A stretch of DNA of 41,655 bases from a virus. The notes under the pieces were generated by a model. That model worked only from the letters and a program-made list of their open reading frames with translations. It ran no database searches and was not told the origin of the DNA. Position 1 is the stretch's first letter. Every line of letters begins with the position of its first letter. The translations under genes were made by a program, and so were the position numbers. Below are positions 1-6,822 of the stretch, piece after piece. The stretch spans positions 1-41,655 of the IMG/VR virus record IMGVR_UViG_3300037041_000927; one strand, given 5' to 3'.

Positions 1-339
1 CAGCTGAATGTTAGTTTTATGTAGAAATAAAAACTTTTTACGAGGGAGAAAAAAACTTTTATTTTGTTAAGTGCTTGATAATCAGACATAATCATTTAAA
101 CTTTTTATGTTTGAGTGATGATAAAAGAGTGGTAGTGTAGACCTCTATGTGTATAAAGAGCTCTAAAACAATCTGAAAAATACAAAATACAATAATATAT
201 ATAGCATTATAAAGACTTAAATCATTCTTTTGTACTATATGTATATATTCTTTTTATATAGTATATTCTTTCTTTATACTATTAATACTTATGGCTTTTG
301 AATATGGCCAATTATAATAACTGACTAAAACAAAACATT
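1..339. other. Gene-free leader region
   Basis: No open frame with a credible start is present. The stretch is very A/T-rich. A ten-base direct repeat, TATATTCTTT, occurs at 244-253 and 262-271, 18 bases apart, 70-96 bases upstream of the first gene. This is where a promoter for the early gene run would be expected, but I do not see a clear TTTG/TAnnTTTG pair. It may be read from a promoter outside the window or by a phage-specific RNA polymerase. Confidence 0.5.
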
Positions 340-558
340 ATGAAAAGATTATTTCAAAAAACATTCTTAGCTATAATGACAATGCTATGTGTATTCATAT
401 TAGGTATATTACCTGGTACAATAGTATCATTAATTATAGTTATTGCAACAAATGCATCAATGGAGGAATGTGTAGCAACAAGTCCTTTTATAGTATTTAC
501 TATTATAGGTACAATTATATCATGTGTATATATTGCTGAAACAGTATTTAAAGATTAA
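340..558 (+). CDS. Small membrane protein, unknown function
   Basis: 72 residues. A basic N-terminus (MKRLFQK) is followed by two hydrophobic stretches, about residues 8-37 and 49-67, separated by a short acidic/Cys-containing loop (MEECVATS). This predicts a two-span inner-membrane protein with both ends in the cytoplasm. It is the first gene of the run and is followed by the next gene after 17 bases. No family recognised; small membrane proteins in early phage regions often alter host envelope functions, but that is only context. Confidence 0.85.
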   Translation: MKRLFQKTFLAIMTMLCVFILGILPGTIVSLIIVIATNASMEECVATSPFIVFTIIGTIISCVYIAETVFKD

Positions 559-575
559 TAACTAAATAAAATATT

Positions 576-809
576 ATGAAAACTATTAAAGTATTAGTTG
601 AAATTACAGTTGATGAAGATCATATTGAACATTTATATCCTAATTATAGATTTAATTGGGATGATGTTGATGAATTTATAGATAATAGGATAGATGGATT
701 AGAAACTCCTATGGAAGTAAATGGTTTATCAATTGATTATCTAAAAGAATTTGGTTATTCTATTAGAGTATTATCAAGAGATGAATCTAAATTATTAGAC
801 ACTCACTAA
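576..809 (+). CDS. Hypothetical acidic protein
   Basis: 77 residues, strongly acidic in the first half (DEDHIEHLYP and WDDVDEFIDNRIDG). The opening MKTIKVLVEITVDED looks like a beta strand followed by a helix. No membrane segment or signal peptide. The start follows the A-rich leader AAATATTATG. Family not recognised. It lies 17 bases after the membrane protein and 11 bases before the next short gene, so probably shares their transcript. Confidence 0.85.
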   Translation: MKTIKVLVEITVDEDHIEHLYPNYRFNWDDVDEFIDNRIDGLETPMEVNGLSIDYLKEFGYSIRVLSRDESKLLDTH

Positions 810-820
810 ATAACAAAATT

Positions 821-988
821 ATGAAAAGAGTAAAAATTTATAAAATAAATGGTGATGTTGAAGAAATAAATACCTCAATTAAAGGAATTAATACTACGCA
901 AATATTTTTAATAGTATATTTTGAAGATGGTAGTGAAACATATTTTATATTATCAAATATTTTTAAATTTGATTATATTTCAAACTAA
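821..988 (+). CDS. Hypothetical 55-residue protein
   Basis: Open frame starting MKRVKIYKINGDVEEI behind the leader AAAATTATG and ending in TAA. The alternation of charged and hydrophobic residues (QIFLIVYFEDGSETYF) suggests a small beta-rich domain. No recognised family. It fills the space between its neighbours exactly, with the same A-rich start context, which is the main support for it being a gene. Confidence 0.75.
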   Translation: MKRVKIYKINGDVEEINTSIKGINTTQIFLIVYFEDGSETYFILSNIFKFDYISN

Positions 989-997
989 CAATACATT

Positions 998-1034
998 AGT
1001 CAGTCAATTACAGGTAATGCTGGGTTGACTGATT
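998..1034 (+). promoter_or_regulatory. Hairpin upstream of 1053 gene
   Basis: AGTCAGTCAA (998-1007) can pair with TTGACTGATT (1025-1034): ten pairs with one G-U. The 17-base loop is TTACAGGTAATGCTGGG. It occupies most of the 64-base gap between two short genes and ends 18 bases before the next ATG. It is not followed by a T-run, so it is more likely an RNA processing or translation control element than an intrinsic terminator. Function inferred. Confidence 0.45.
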
Positions 1035-1052
1035 ATATAAAATCATATAATT

Positions 1053-1274
1053 ATGGAACAATGGGAAGCACCAATGTGTGGTACATTGAAAATATCTAAT
1101 CCTAATACATTACAAAGATGGGTAGATAATGGTGAGTATAATAAACTTATTAATGAGGGATATATATTCGCTCCTTATTGTGGTAGATTTAAAATTGAAC
1201 CTTGTGAGTGTACTAAATGCAGACATAAAAGACCTAATAGAGATGAATTAATTAAAATCCTTAATAACAAATAA
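1053..1274 (+). CDS. Hypothetical small Cys-rich protein
   Basis: 73 residues. Cysteines occur at residue 9 and in the second half at Y-C-G (about 43) and in CECTKC (about 51-56), followed by a basic HKRPNRDE. This pattern could bind a single zinc ion, but it matches no family I can name. The start sits 19 bases after the hairpin at 998-1034. The following gene begins one base after its stop. Confidence 0.85.
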   Translation: MEQWEAPMCGTLKISNPNTLQRWVDNGEYNKLINEGYIFAPYCGRFKIEPCECTKCRHKRPNRDELIKILNNK

Positions 1275-1275
1275 A

Positions 1276-1446
1276 ATGGAAGATTTAGAAAAACTTAAAA
1301 GTCAATTAAATGCAGTGTTAGAAGCATATAGTATATTAGAAGAATATGTATGTTTATTAGTTGGTAGTGATTGTGAAAACAATGAAACCATTACACATAC
1401 TAATTCAATAGTACAAATAGCAATGAATGAAGATATTATTACTTAA
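1276..1446 (+). CDS. Hypothetical 56-residue protein
   Basis: Starts MEDLEKLKSQLNAVLEAY directly after the upstream stop. The N-terminal 30 residues have the heptad-like spacing of leucines of a short coiled coil or amphipathic helix; the C-terminus is polar and acidic. No family recognised. Both neighbours are close (1 and 15 bases), which supports translation as part of the same message. Confidence 0.75.
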   Translation: MEDLEKLKSQLNAVLEAYSILEEYVCLLVGSDCENNETITHTNSIVQIAMNEDIIT

Positions 1447-1461
1447 TAACAAATAAATATT

Positions 1462-1791
1462 ATGATAAACGCTAAAGAAGAATTCTTAAAACATGTTGGT
1501 TATAGAAAAGTATTATGTGCTACAGTATCTCATAGAGATTTAATAAACACTGATTATAAACTTAATGTTGAACATTCTTATAAAGAATATGATAAGTTTA
1601 TTGAATCATTAGATTTTGAGTATTATCCAGGTTATGGTGCTCAAGAGTTATTTGGTGTTATTTGGTACATAGATGGTACTTGGTCTACAAGAGGAGAATA
1701 TGATGGAAGTGAATGGTGGGAAAATCATTTACGTCCACAAATACCTAAAGATTTAAATCCTGAATGGGTTGAACCAACACATATAAGATAA
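1462..1791 (+). CDS. Conserved-looking hypothetical phage protein
   Basis: 109 residues, soluble, rich in Tyr, Trp and acidic residues. The C-terminal half contains the run GTWSTRGEYDGSEWWENH followed by proline-rich RPQIPKDLNP. Short W/Y/G-rich proteins with this look are common in phage accessory regions but have no assigned function. No membrane segments. The start follows AAATATTATG. Confidence 0.88.
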   Translation: MINAKEEFLKHVGYRKVLCATVSHRDLINTDYKLNVEHSYKEYDKFIESLDFEYYPGYGAQELFGVIWYIDGTWSTRGEYDGSEWWENHLRPQIPKDLNPEWVEPTHIR

Positions 1792-1807
1792 TTAAAAACA
1801 AAAAGCT

Positions 1808-2095
1808 ATGAAAACATACACTGAAGTAACAGTATTAGAAGGAAAACTATCTAAACTATTAAATCTATATATAGAACCATTAAGGATAGGTAGAGGATTT
1901 GAATGTTTTTCTAATGAAGCTATTTTATATGCTCTATTAGAGTATAGTAGATTTAATAGAAATATGACTGATGATGAGAGAATATTATATCTCTGTACAA
2001 AATGTTTAGAATATATGGGATCTATGGAACTTCCTTTAGGTGTAACATATGATGATAATGGAAACTTTAGCATCGAATATGATTTACCTTTTTAA
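1808..2095 (+). CDS. Hypothetical 95-residue protein
   Basis: Starts MKTYTEVTVLEGKLSKLL behind AAAAGCTATG. The body looks alpha-helical, with a central charged segment (NRNMTDDERILYLCTKC) and an acidic C-terminus ending in DLPF. An open frame on the opposite strand over the same bases is judged a shadow. No family recognised. Confidence 0.82.
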   Translation: MKTYTEVTVLEGKLSKLLNLYIEPLRIGRGFECFSNEAILYALLEYSRFNRNMTDDERILYLCTKCLEYMGSMELPLGVTYDDNGNFSIEYDLPF

Positions 2096-2112
2096 TCTTT
2101 AAAAACAATTAT

Positions 2113-2298
2113 ATGGAAGAACTATTAAAACATAGACGTTCAGAGCTAGAAAATATGCTTGAGAGTGTTAATCTATTAGAACCTGCATATTATGTGGGTC
2201 AATTAGATCTTATAGAAGAAATTCTAAATATTCTTGCACATAAAGAAGAAGCATATGATAGTGAAGACTATTATACTTCTGAAGATGATAACAATTAA
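2113..2298 (+). CDS. Hypothetical helical, acidic-tailed protein
   Basis: 61 residues. The first 45 form a probable helix pair (MEELLKHRRSELENMLES then QLDLIEEILNIL). The last 15 are almost entirely acidic and polar (YDSEDYYTSEDDNN), like a nucleic-acid mimic or partner-binding tail. No family recognised. Spacing is 17 bases to the previous gene and 12 to the next. Confidence 0.8.
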   Translation: MEELLKHRRSELENMLESVNLLEPAYYVGQLDLIEEILNILAHKEEAYDSEDYYTSEDDNN

Positions 2299-2310
2299 AA
2301 TCTTTATATT

Positions 2311-2727
2311 ATGGAAAACAATAATAAAATAATACATAAGACATTTGTAACATCAATACCTTATGAAGAAGAATTTGTAATTTCTTGTAGAACAGGATGG
2401 GGATGTGGATATGTTCATATCCATAAAGATCATCCAATAATAGTTAAAGCATTATCAAATGATGGTTATGGAAATTATTTGTCTCCTGAAAATTGTCCAC
2501 AAGAAATTACATTTACAGAGTGGGATAAAGATAAAGAATATCTTGTAATAGGATTTGATACAGCTCATAGATATAATAATTCATCACATGATGAAAAGTA
2601 TGTTATAGAACAAGCTAATGATATTAAAGCTCTTGTTGATGAGTTTAAAGAAGTAGATGCTTGTATATATGCTTTAGAGAAGATTAAAGAAGTAACAGAT
2701 TTGTATTCTAAATATGTAAAACTATGA
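2311..2727 (+). CDS. Hypothetical 138-residue protein
   Basis: Soluble protein with a beta-rich N-terminal half including a glycine/Cys patch (SCRTGWGCGYVHIH, about residues 25-38) and a helical C-terminal third (DIKALVDEFKEVDACIYALEKIK). No motif I can assign. Its stop overlaps the next start by four bases (ATGA), so the two are probably translationally coupled. Confidence 0.87.
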   Translation: MENNNKIIHKTFVTSIPYEEEFVISCRTGWGCGYVHIHKDHPIIVKALSNDGYGNYLSPENCPQEITFTEWDKDKEYLVIGFDTAHRYNNSSHDEKYVIEQANDIKALVDEFKEVDACIYALEKIKEVTDLYSKYVKL

Positions 2728-2996
2728 GATCAATTAAAGAATTGTTAATGGTGATGTTAGATCATCAAGATAAATTTAAATCTGGTTTATGTAATTGGGT
2801 ATTTGAATTAAATAAAGATCACATATTAACTAATCGAGAATCTACTAGATTAGATAACTATATATCATACAATAAGCCAAAATGGTACTCAAGTTATAGT
2901 GCTTTAAAAGCTAAAAATACTGAATGGTATTGGATACGTACTAATAAAGCACCGAGAATACGTTGGATTAAGAAACATATTAAACTAAATCAATAA
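2724..2996 (+). CDS. Hypothetical basic, Trp-rich protein
   Basis: 90 residues. Strongly basic C-terminus with several tryptophans (TEWYWIRTNKAPRIRWIKKHIK), which would suit binding nucleic acid or membrane surfaces. The start overlaps the previous stop in ATGA. No family recognised. Confidence 0.82.
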   Translation: MRSIKELLMVMLDHQDKFKSGLCNWVFELNKDHILTNRESTRLDNYISYNKPKWYSSYSALKAKNTEWYWIRTNKAPRIRWIKKHIKLNQ

Positions 2997-3000
2997 AATT

Positions 3001-3219
3001 ATGAAAAAGCTATTTATTACAGGATTATTAATGCTCTCAATGGGAGCATTTAGTCAAACTTACAATTTGGACAAGAAGAAAGACACAACAGAAGTTCTCA
3101 ATGGAGAAACTGCTTTGTATAATGGTAAAGTATATTTTGTTTACAAATCAAAGAATAACAAATTATACATCAAAGTGACAAGTAAAACTAACAAAATCTA
3201 TAAAAAATACTTAAAATAA
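3001..3219 (+). CDS. Small secreted protein with signal peptide
   Basis: 72 residues. Residues 1-19 form a classical Sec signal peptide: basic MKK, hydrophobic LFITGLLMLSMGAF, then SQ, the cleavage context common in flavobacteria. The mature part is about 53 residues, basic and Lys/Tyr-rich, with no membrane span. It resembles in layout the exported protein at 7943-8305. A perfect 7-bp inverted repeat (3030-3036 with 3044-3050) lies in the signal-peptide codons. A role in the periplasm or cell surface, for example exclusion of other phages, is possible but unproven. Confidence 0.88.
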   Translation: MKKLFITGLLMLSMGAFSQTYNLDKKKDTTEVLNGETALYNGKVYFVYKSKNNKLYIKVTSKTNKIYKKYLK

Positions 3220-3788
3220 TGAATACATTAACCCAATTTCAGTTGAATTCAGTAAATACATTAACTACTGAGTATACAAACAAGTGTTTGGAGAGCAATA
3301 AAGCTCTCCTTTTTGACATTGATGGAGCTAAAGAGAATGCTAATAAGATATTATCAGAATTAGCTGATCTAAAGAGTCATAATGACAAGGTTATTAAAGG
3401 AGTAAAAGAAATGATTACTAAAGATTTTGAGTTTCTTCAAGAATTCTTGGGAGAATATAAAGATTTAGTAGTATTGAAGAGTGATGACTATTCTAAACCT
3501 GATTTTAGTTTTACAATGGTTTTAGGGGAAGGAATTTCTAATGCTATATGGTTTAAATATTCTTATGGAGTAGATCATTTTGTTGATGTAGAGAATTATA
3601 GAAACATTGATGATAACCATCTTCAAGAATATATATTTCATGGTATAGAAATATATACAGATAAAGTAGGTGAGTATGAATGGCATCAAACAATACAACA
3701 AATATTTGAAGACCAAGATTACATTTCTACTAGTAAAGCATTATTAACACAGTTTATAATAAATGAATCATGGGAACAAGAATCGTAA
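3219..3788 (+). CDS. Hypothetical protein, helical N-terminus
   Basis: 189 residues. The N-terminal 70 residues are helical with coiled-coil character (AKENANKILSELADLKSHND). The rest is mixed, with aromatic acidic patches (DHFVDVENYRNIDDN and YEWHQTIQQIFEDQD). It starts in the TAATG overlap with the secreted protein. A terminator-like hairpin sits in codons 24-32. The opposite-strand frame at 3522-3716 is rejected as a shadow. Family unknown. Confidence 0.87.
   Translation: MNTLTQFQLNSVNTLTTEYTNKCLESNKALLFDIDGAKENANKILSELADLKSHNDKVIKGVKEMITKDFEFLQEFLGEYKDLVVLKSDDYSKPDFSFTMVLGEGISNAIWFKYSYGVDHFVDVENYRNIDDNHLQEYIFHGIEIYTDKVGEYEWHQTIQQIFEDQDYISTSKALLTQFIINESWEQES
3290..3314 (+). terminator. 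Intragenic terminator-like hairpin
   Basis: GGAGAGC (3290-3296) pairs perfectly with GCTCTCC (3303-3309) around a six-base AATAAA loop and runs into TTTTT (3310-3314). This is the textbook shape of an intrinsic terminator, yet it lies 71 bases inside a coding sequence. It may act as an attenuator limiting transcription of downstream genes. Function is inference. Confidence 0.5.
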
Positions 3789-3958
3789 AATTAGTTCTTT
3801 GGGGAACATATTTCTTACTTAGTGTAGTTTATTTAGTAGCTATACTACTAATTACTTACTTAATGAAAGAAACTCCTCAATATTGGTCAATTATATTGAT
3901 CACAAGCATACTAAACCTTGCATATATATCCTTTATAGGATTAAAAAAAGAATTTTAA
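3770..3958 (+). CDS. Small membrane protein
   Basis: 62 residues with two hydrophobic segments (about 7-30 and 38-55: VLWGTYFLLSVVYLVAILLI and WSIILITSILNLAYISFIGL) joined by a short charged loop (MKETPQ). It ends LKKEF. It overlaps the end of the previous gene by 19 bases in another frame. Topology predicts both termini inside. Function not recognised. Confidence 0.8.
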   Translation: MGTRIVKLVLWGTYFLLSVVYLVAILLITYLMKETPQYWSIILITSILNLAYISFIGLKKEF

Positions 3959-3980
3959 AAACCCTTTAAATAATAAAGCT

Positions 3981-4184
3981 ATGAAATCAGTTAAAAAAGA
4001 TCAAATTACAGAGTTAAAAGACAAATTGAAACAAATTGAAGAGCAATTAGATGTTATCTATGACCAATTCATTACATCAGACATTAATAAGCATATGTAT
4101 GAAGATGCAGAAGCTGTTTTATTACATGAAAGAAGTCATGTAATTAAAACAATTAGTGAATATGAAGACTTAATTGGGTATTAA
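3981..4184 (+). CDS. Hypothetical coiled-coil protein
   Basis: 67 residues, nearly all helical. The segment ITELKDKLKQIEEQLDVIYD has regular heptads; a second helix runs from the DAEAVLLHERS region to the end. It probably forms a helical hairpin or dimer. The leader is AAAGCTATG. No family recognised. Confidence 0.82.
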   Translation: MKSVKKDQITELKDKLKQIEEQLDVIYDQFITSDINKHMYEDAEAVLLHERSHVIKTISEYEDLIGY

Positions 4185-4215
4185 TCAATTTAATGCTATA
4201 TTAGCACCAAAAATT

Positions 4216-4440
4216 ATGATGAACATAACAAGAACTTCTCCTCTGTCAAAAGAGGAGAATACTTTAAGACTTCCTGTATCACAATTACAGATGGAAAGAT
4301 GGGAAATGGGTGAATTAGCTCAAGATGTATTTCCTCATTTAACTGCTTCTCAAAGAGAGTTTATTATTTCTGGAATAACAGAAGAAGAGTGGGATGAAGC
4401 TTTTTATGAAGAAGAAAACGAAGAAGAATGGGAAAATTAA
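4216..4440 (+). CDS. Hypothetical protein with acidic tail
   Basis: Chosen start ATG 4216 (MMNITRTSPLSKEEN), behind AAAATT; a longer reading from TTG 4174 overlaps the previous gene and lacks a leader. About 74 residues. The central part has VSQLQMERWEMGELAQDVFPHLTASQREFIISGITEEEWDEAF, which looks like a small helical domain. The end is very acidic (YEEENEEEWEN). A strong 9-bp hairpin lies 20 bases after the start. Family not recognised. Confidence 0.8.
   Translation: MMNITRTSPLSKEENTLRLPVSQLQMERWEMGELAQDVFPHLTASQREFIISGITEEEWDEAFYEEENEEEWEN
4236..4259 (+). promoter_or_regulatory. Hairpin at 5' end of coding region
   Basis: TTCTCCTCT (4236-4244) pairs perfectly with AGAGGAGAA (4251-4259) around the six-base loop GTCAAA. 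It starts 20 bases after ATG 4216, within the ribosome footprint, so it could slow or gate translation of that gene. No T-run follows. Confidence 0.45.
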
Positions 4441-4456
4441 TAATTAACAAATTAAA

Positions 4457-4648
4457 ATGGCAATAGGTAAATTTAAAATCAAAGTGAATGGTGTAAAGTT
4501 CTCTGTAGAAGCTTCAATAGTACATTCTAAAGGAAAAACTAATATAGTTATAGAAAGTATATACATTAAAGAATATCTTGTCTTAGATGTAATAAAACAA
4601 GAAGTGTTAGAAGAGATAGTTTATAAGATTCACGCTAAAATAAAATAA
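4457..4648 (+). CDS. Hypothetical small beta-rich protein
   Basis: 63 residues, basic. Alternating hydrophobic and polar residues (GKFKIKVNGVKFSVEASIV, TNIVIESIYIKEYLVL) suggest a small beta-sandwich or OB-like fold, then a C-terminal helix ending HAKIK. No family recognised. It is four bases upstream of the next gene. Confidence 0.82.
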   Translation: MAIGKFKIKVNGVKFSVEASIVHSKGKTNIVIESIYIKEYLVLDVIKQEVLEEIVYKIHAKIK

Positions 4649-4652
4649 AACA

Positions 4653-4811
4653 ATGGAAAGATTTTTAAAAATAATGTATAATACAACATTAATAGCAAGT
4701 GGTGTATTAATTGGAAACTATTTATATGAAGGAAACTATGATAGAGCTATTCTACTTGGATTAGTTGGTAGTCAACTAATATTGTATAAAAGTATTTCAA
4801 ACGATAAATAA
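4653..4811 (+). CDS. Small membrane protein
   Basis: 52 residues starting MERFLKIMYNTT. Two hydrophobic segments (TLIASGVLIGNYLY and AILLGLVGSQLILY) flank an acidic loop (EGNYDRA), predicting two membrane spans. Last gene of the first cluster; the following 290 bases are non-coding. Family unknown. Confidence 0.75.
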   Translation: MERFLKIMYNTTLIASGVLIGNYLYEGNYDRAILLGLVGSQLILYKSISNDK

Positions 4812-5100
4812 AAAACAAACCAACACATAGAAAAGCAGACGAATAGTTAGTGCAATACTTGATCTAATAAAGTCTTGCCCTAGTAGTCATTCTTTAAGGC
4901 AAATAGACGTTAGATTTAAAAAAGAATGTAACTATACACAATCAAGAGGTGTTATGTTTGTTGAGTATGATAAAGTATCCCTATGCACTGATATGTAGGT
5001 GATGGATTGTTGCAAGTTAATTACTTGTGCATGAAAGTACAGTTATCCCAATCTTGATGGATGTGTTAGTTTTTGATAAGTGACCTCACATGAGGTAAAT
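4812..5100 (+). ncRNA. Non-coding, hairpin-rich stretch
   Basis: No open frame with a credible start. Several self-complementary segments occur: TTGCC with GGCAA about 20 bases later around 4875-4902; CATTCTTT near 4889 with AAAGAATG near 4920; GCAAG-TTAATTA-CTTGT near 5011-5027, which has a 7-base loop; and ACCTCA-CA-TGAGGT at about 5083-5096, immediately before the tRNA-like gene. I could not fit any part to a full tRNA. It may be a structured phage RNA or decayed tRNA genes. Confidence 0.4.
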
Positions 5101-5199
5101 GGTGCAGTGGTGGAATGGTAACCCTACTTAGAAACCGAGGCTAAAGTAGAAATGCGAATAACGTCTAAGTATATACAAGTTCAAATCTTGTCTGCACCA
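5101..5199 (+). tRNA. tRNA-like gene with abnormal anticodon arm
   Basis: A perfect 7-bp acceptor stem forms from GGTGCAG (5101-5107) and CTGCACC (5192-5198), with discriminator A 5199 and no encoded CCA. The T arm is canonical: ACAAG-TTCAAAT-CTTGT (5175-5191). A 3-bp D stem (GGT 5109-5111 with ACC 5121-5123) encloses a loop with the usual GG. The middle does not fit: TACTTAG (5125-5131) can pair with CTAAGTA (5165-5171), leaving a 33-base loop and a normal short variable region, or CTACTT can pair with AAGTAG at 5144-5149, leaving a 14-base loop without U33. No anticodon can be assigned. Either an inserted sequence or a tRNA mimic. Confidence 0.5.
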
Positions 5200-5229
5200 C
5201 TAAATATTAATTTAAAACAAATAAAAGTT

Positions 5230-5703
5230 ATGAACGAAGAAATTTTAAAATTAGCAGACTTGTCCAATGTAAAAGTAGGAGATACTATTTGGACTACACT
5301 AGAAGGGAATACAAAAGTTACAGAAGTAGATCCTAACAATAATAGATATCCAATTAGTACTGGAGAAAGATCTTATACTTTAGATGGTAAATATGGTAGA
5401 GGAGATAAATATCCTTCAGCTTTTACTAAAAACCCATTTGAAAAGATAGATTTTCAAGAGAGGTGGATGATGGTTTCTGGAAATGGTGTGCAATGGGAAA
5501 AAAGAAAAGTGTTTATACAAAAAAATGGAAAATACATTGCTTGGAGTTTTGCAGAAGACGAAAAATCTGTATTATTAGCTATAACTACCGCACCTTGGAA
5601 ATACGCTAAGGAAATACCAGATCCTAAAGAACTTGAACTCACACTAGAACAAATAGCAGAGAAGTTTGGAGTTAGTGTTGAATCAATTAAAATTAAGAAA
5701 TAA
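5230..5703 (+). CDS. Hypothetical protein, paralogue of 6463 gene
   Basis: 157 residues from ATG 5230 (MNEEILKLADLSNVKVGD); upstream in-frame codons run into the tRNA-like gene and are excluded. The N-terminal 35 residues look like a small SH3-like barrel (VKVGDTIWTTLEGNTKVTEV). The middle has ERWMMVSGNG and WKYAKEIP, and the end is ELTLEQIAEKFGVSVESI, a helix-turn-helix-like segment. The same three blocks in the same order occur in the gene at 6463-6822. Function unknown; C-terminal DNA binding is possible. Confidence 0.87.
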   Translation: MNEEILKLADLSNVKVGDTIWTTLEGNTKVTEVDPNNNRYPISTGERSYTLDGKYGRGDKYPSAFTKNPFEKIDFQERWMMVSGNGVQWEKRKVFIQKNGKYIAWSFAEDEKSVLLAITTAPWKYAKEIPDPKELELTLEQIAEKFGVSVESIKIKK

Positions 5704-5984
5704 TGGAAAAAGAAACGCTTGAAGAAGCTGCTCAAAAAAGATTTCCTGTAAATTATAATTTATCTATAATTGAAAGAGCAGGATTAAATAGTGCCGCCAA
5801 TATGGGATTTATTGAAGGTGCTAAATATCAACAAGAACAAGACAAGAATAAGTATAGTGAGGAAGATGTTGAAAATATTTTAATAGAATATGTAAAAACA
5901 AATCCAACCAAACCTTACAGAGTTGTTAGTTGGTTTAAACAATTAAAAAGAAATAAGATATGGGTAAGGTATTGGAAGTTATAG
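5703..5984 (+). CDS. Conserved hypothetical phage protein
   Basis: 93 residues. Starts in a TAATG overlap. It contains the segments AAQKRFPVNYNLSIIERAG and FIEGAKYQQEQDKNKYSEED, typical of a family of small proteins common in phages and prophages of Bacteroidota that have no known function. The C-terminus is basic and aromatic (RNKIWVRYWKL). The YSEED block also occurs in the genes at 15884 and 16457. Confidence 0.85.
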   Translation: MEKETLEEAAQKRFPVNYNLSIIERAGLNSAANMGFIEGAKYQQEQDKNKYSEEDVENILIEYVKTNPTKPYRVVSWFKQLKRNKIWVRYWKL

Positions 5985-6085
5985 TTATATTCTTTTTTAT
6001 GATTGGTTTTCTAACAATTATGGGTATAATAATAAATTACTGTGTAAATTTATGTTTTGGACAATTTAAAAGAAAAAAATTATGA
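5960..6085 (+). CDS. Tiny membrane peptide
   Basis: 41 residues from ATG 5960 to TGA 6085, beginning MGKVLEVIVIFFFMIGFL and almost entirely hydrophobic to residue 32, ending in basic QFKRKKL. One long membrane span is likely. It overlaps the previous gene by 25 bases and the next start by four (ATGA). The overlap on both sides fits this compact region, but the short length leaves doubt. Confidence 0.6.
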   Translation: MGKVLEVIVIFFFMIGFLTIMGIIINYCVNLCFGQFKRKKL

Positions 6086-6270
6086 AAAATATATTAAAAA
6101 GAATTTTTGGAGGTTTAATAGGATTTTTATTTATATACCTTTTAACAGCTTTCTATAGTGTATCTTTTGATATATCATTATGGTCAGAAGGTAGTAGAAA
6201 TTTGTGTGCAGTAATTGGAGGATTTACATTTTTTGTAATGGCTATACTTCCTTATAATGAATTTGAATAA
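6082..6270 (+). CDS. Small membrane protein
   Basis: 62 residues. Two hydrophobic spans: about residues 9-28 (LIGFLFIYLLTAFYSVSF region) and 41-57 (LCAVIGGFTFFVMAILPY region), with a polar loop between (DISLWSEGSRN). The basic N-terminus MKNILKRIFGG should stay inside. Unknown function. Confidence 0.83.
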   Translation: MKNILKRIFGGLIGFLFIYLLTAFYSVSFDISLWSEGSRNLCAVIGGFTFFVMAILPYNEFE

Positions 6271-6286
6271 TTAAAAATAAATAAAT

Positions 6287-6463
6287 ATGAAAAGTAAATT
6301 TAAAGTGGGAGATAAAGCACATAAACCTAAAGGATATAAATTCCCTTGTACAATTGTAGGTGTGTTTGAAACAATAAATGGTGAAATAAGAATTGTTGGA
6401 GAAATGGATGATTATGGTTTACTCCATATTTTTAATGAAAATCAATTAGAAAAAACATTATAA
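6287..6463 (+). CDS. Hypothetical 58-residue protein
   Basis: Starts MKSKFKVGDKAHKPKGYK. The KVGDKAHKP opening and beta-strand pattern (CTIVGVFETINGEIRIVGEM) suggest a small SH3-like barrel, a fold repeated in several proteins of this phage whose N-termini read VGDKV or IGDKI. The stop shares bases with the next ATG (TAATG), indicating coupled translation. Confidence 0.75.
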   Translation: MKSKFKVGDKAHKPKGYKFPCTIVGVFETINGEIRIVGEMDDYGLLHIFNENQLEKTL

Positions 6464-6822
6464 TGAAAGTAGGAGATAAAGTTTATATTGAATTAGAAGT
6501 TGAAAGAATAGACGAATCAAATAATAGGTTTGTAGGTGGTGCAAATAGCAGGTCTTATTGGCATAGTAATGAAGTAGTTATTACCCAACTACCAATCCAA
6601 GAGGGAAGATGGATGATGGTTTCTGACGATAAATTACATTGTTATGAAAGAAGATTTGTAATTGGTAAAGCAGATGGTTTATTTATATCTTATAGTTATA
6701 AACACCCTAATTTTTCAAGATGGAAATACGCCAAAGAAATACCAATAAAAAGAAAACTAACAATGCAAGAAATTGCAGAGAAATTTGGGGAAGACGTTGA
6801 CAATATTGAAATAGAAAAATAA
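6463..6822 (+). CDS. Hypothetical protein, paralogue of 5230 gene
   Basis: 119 residues. It opens MKVGDKVYIELEVERID (SH3-like), then GRWMMVSDDK, RWKYAKEIP and a C-terminal LTMQEIAEKFGEDVDNIEI. The last two blocks match the 5230 gene closely, so the two arose by duplication within this phage or were gained separately from one family. The C-terminal segment has helix-turn-helix spacing. Function unknown. Confidence 0.87.
   Translation: MKVGDKVYIELEVERIDESNNRFVGGANSRSYWHSNEVVITQLPIQEGRWMMVSDDKLHCYERRFVIGKADGLFISYSYKHPNFSRWKYAKEIPIKRKLTMQEIAEKFGEDVDNIEIEK

Noticed and set aside
1792-2073. Opposite-strand open frame over the gene at 1808
   Set aside because: It mirrors a + strand gene with proper leader and spacing; all other credible genes are on +.
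4850-4870. Possible suppressor tRNA with loop ATCTAAT (anticodon CTA)
   Set aside because: Only a 4-bp stem forms, and no T arm or acceptor stem can be found around it.
5454-5735. Opposite-strand frame ending in the 5230 gene
   Set aside because: The + strand reading is supported by a paralogue at 6463 with the same blocks.
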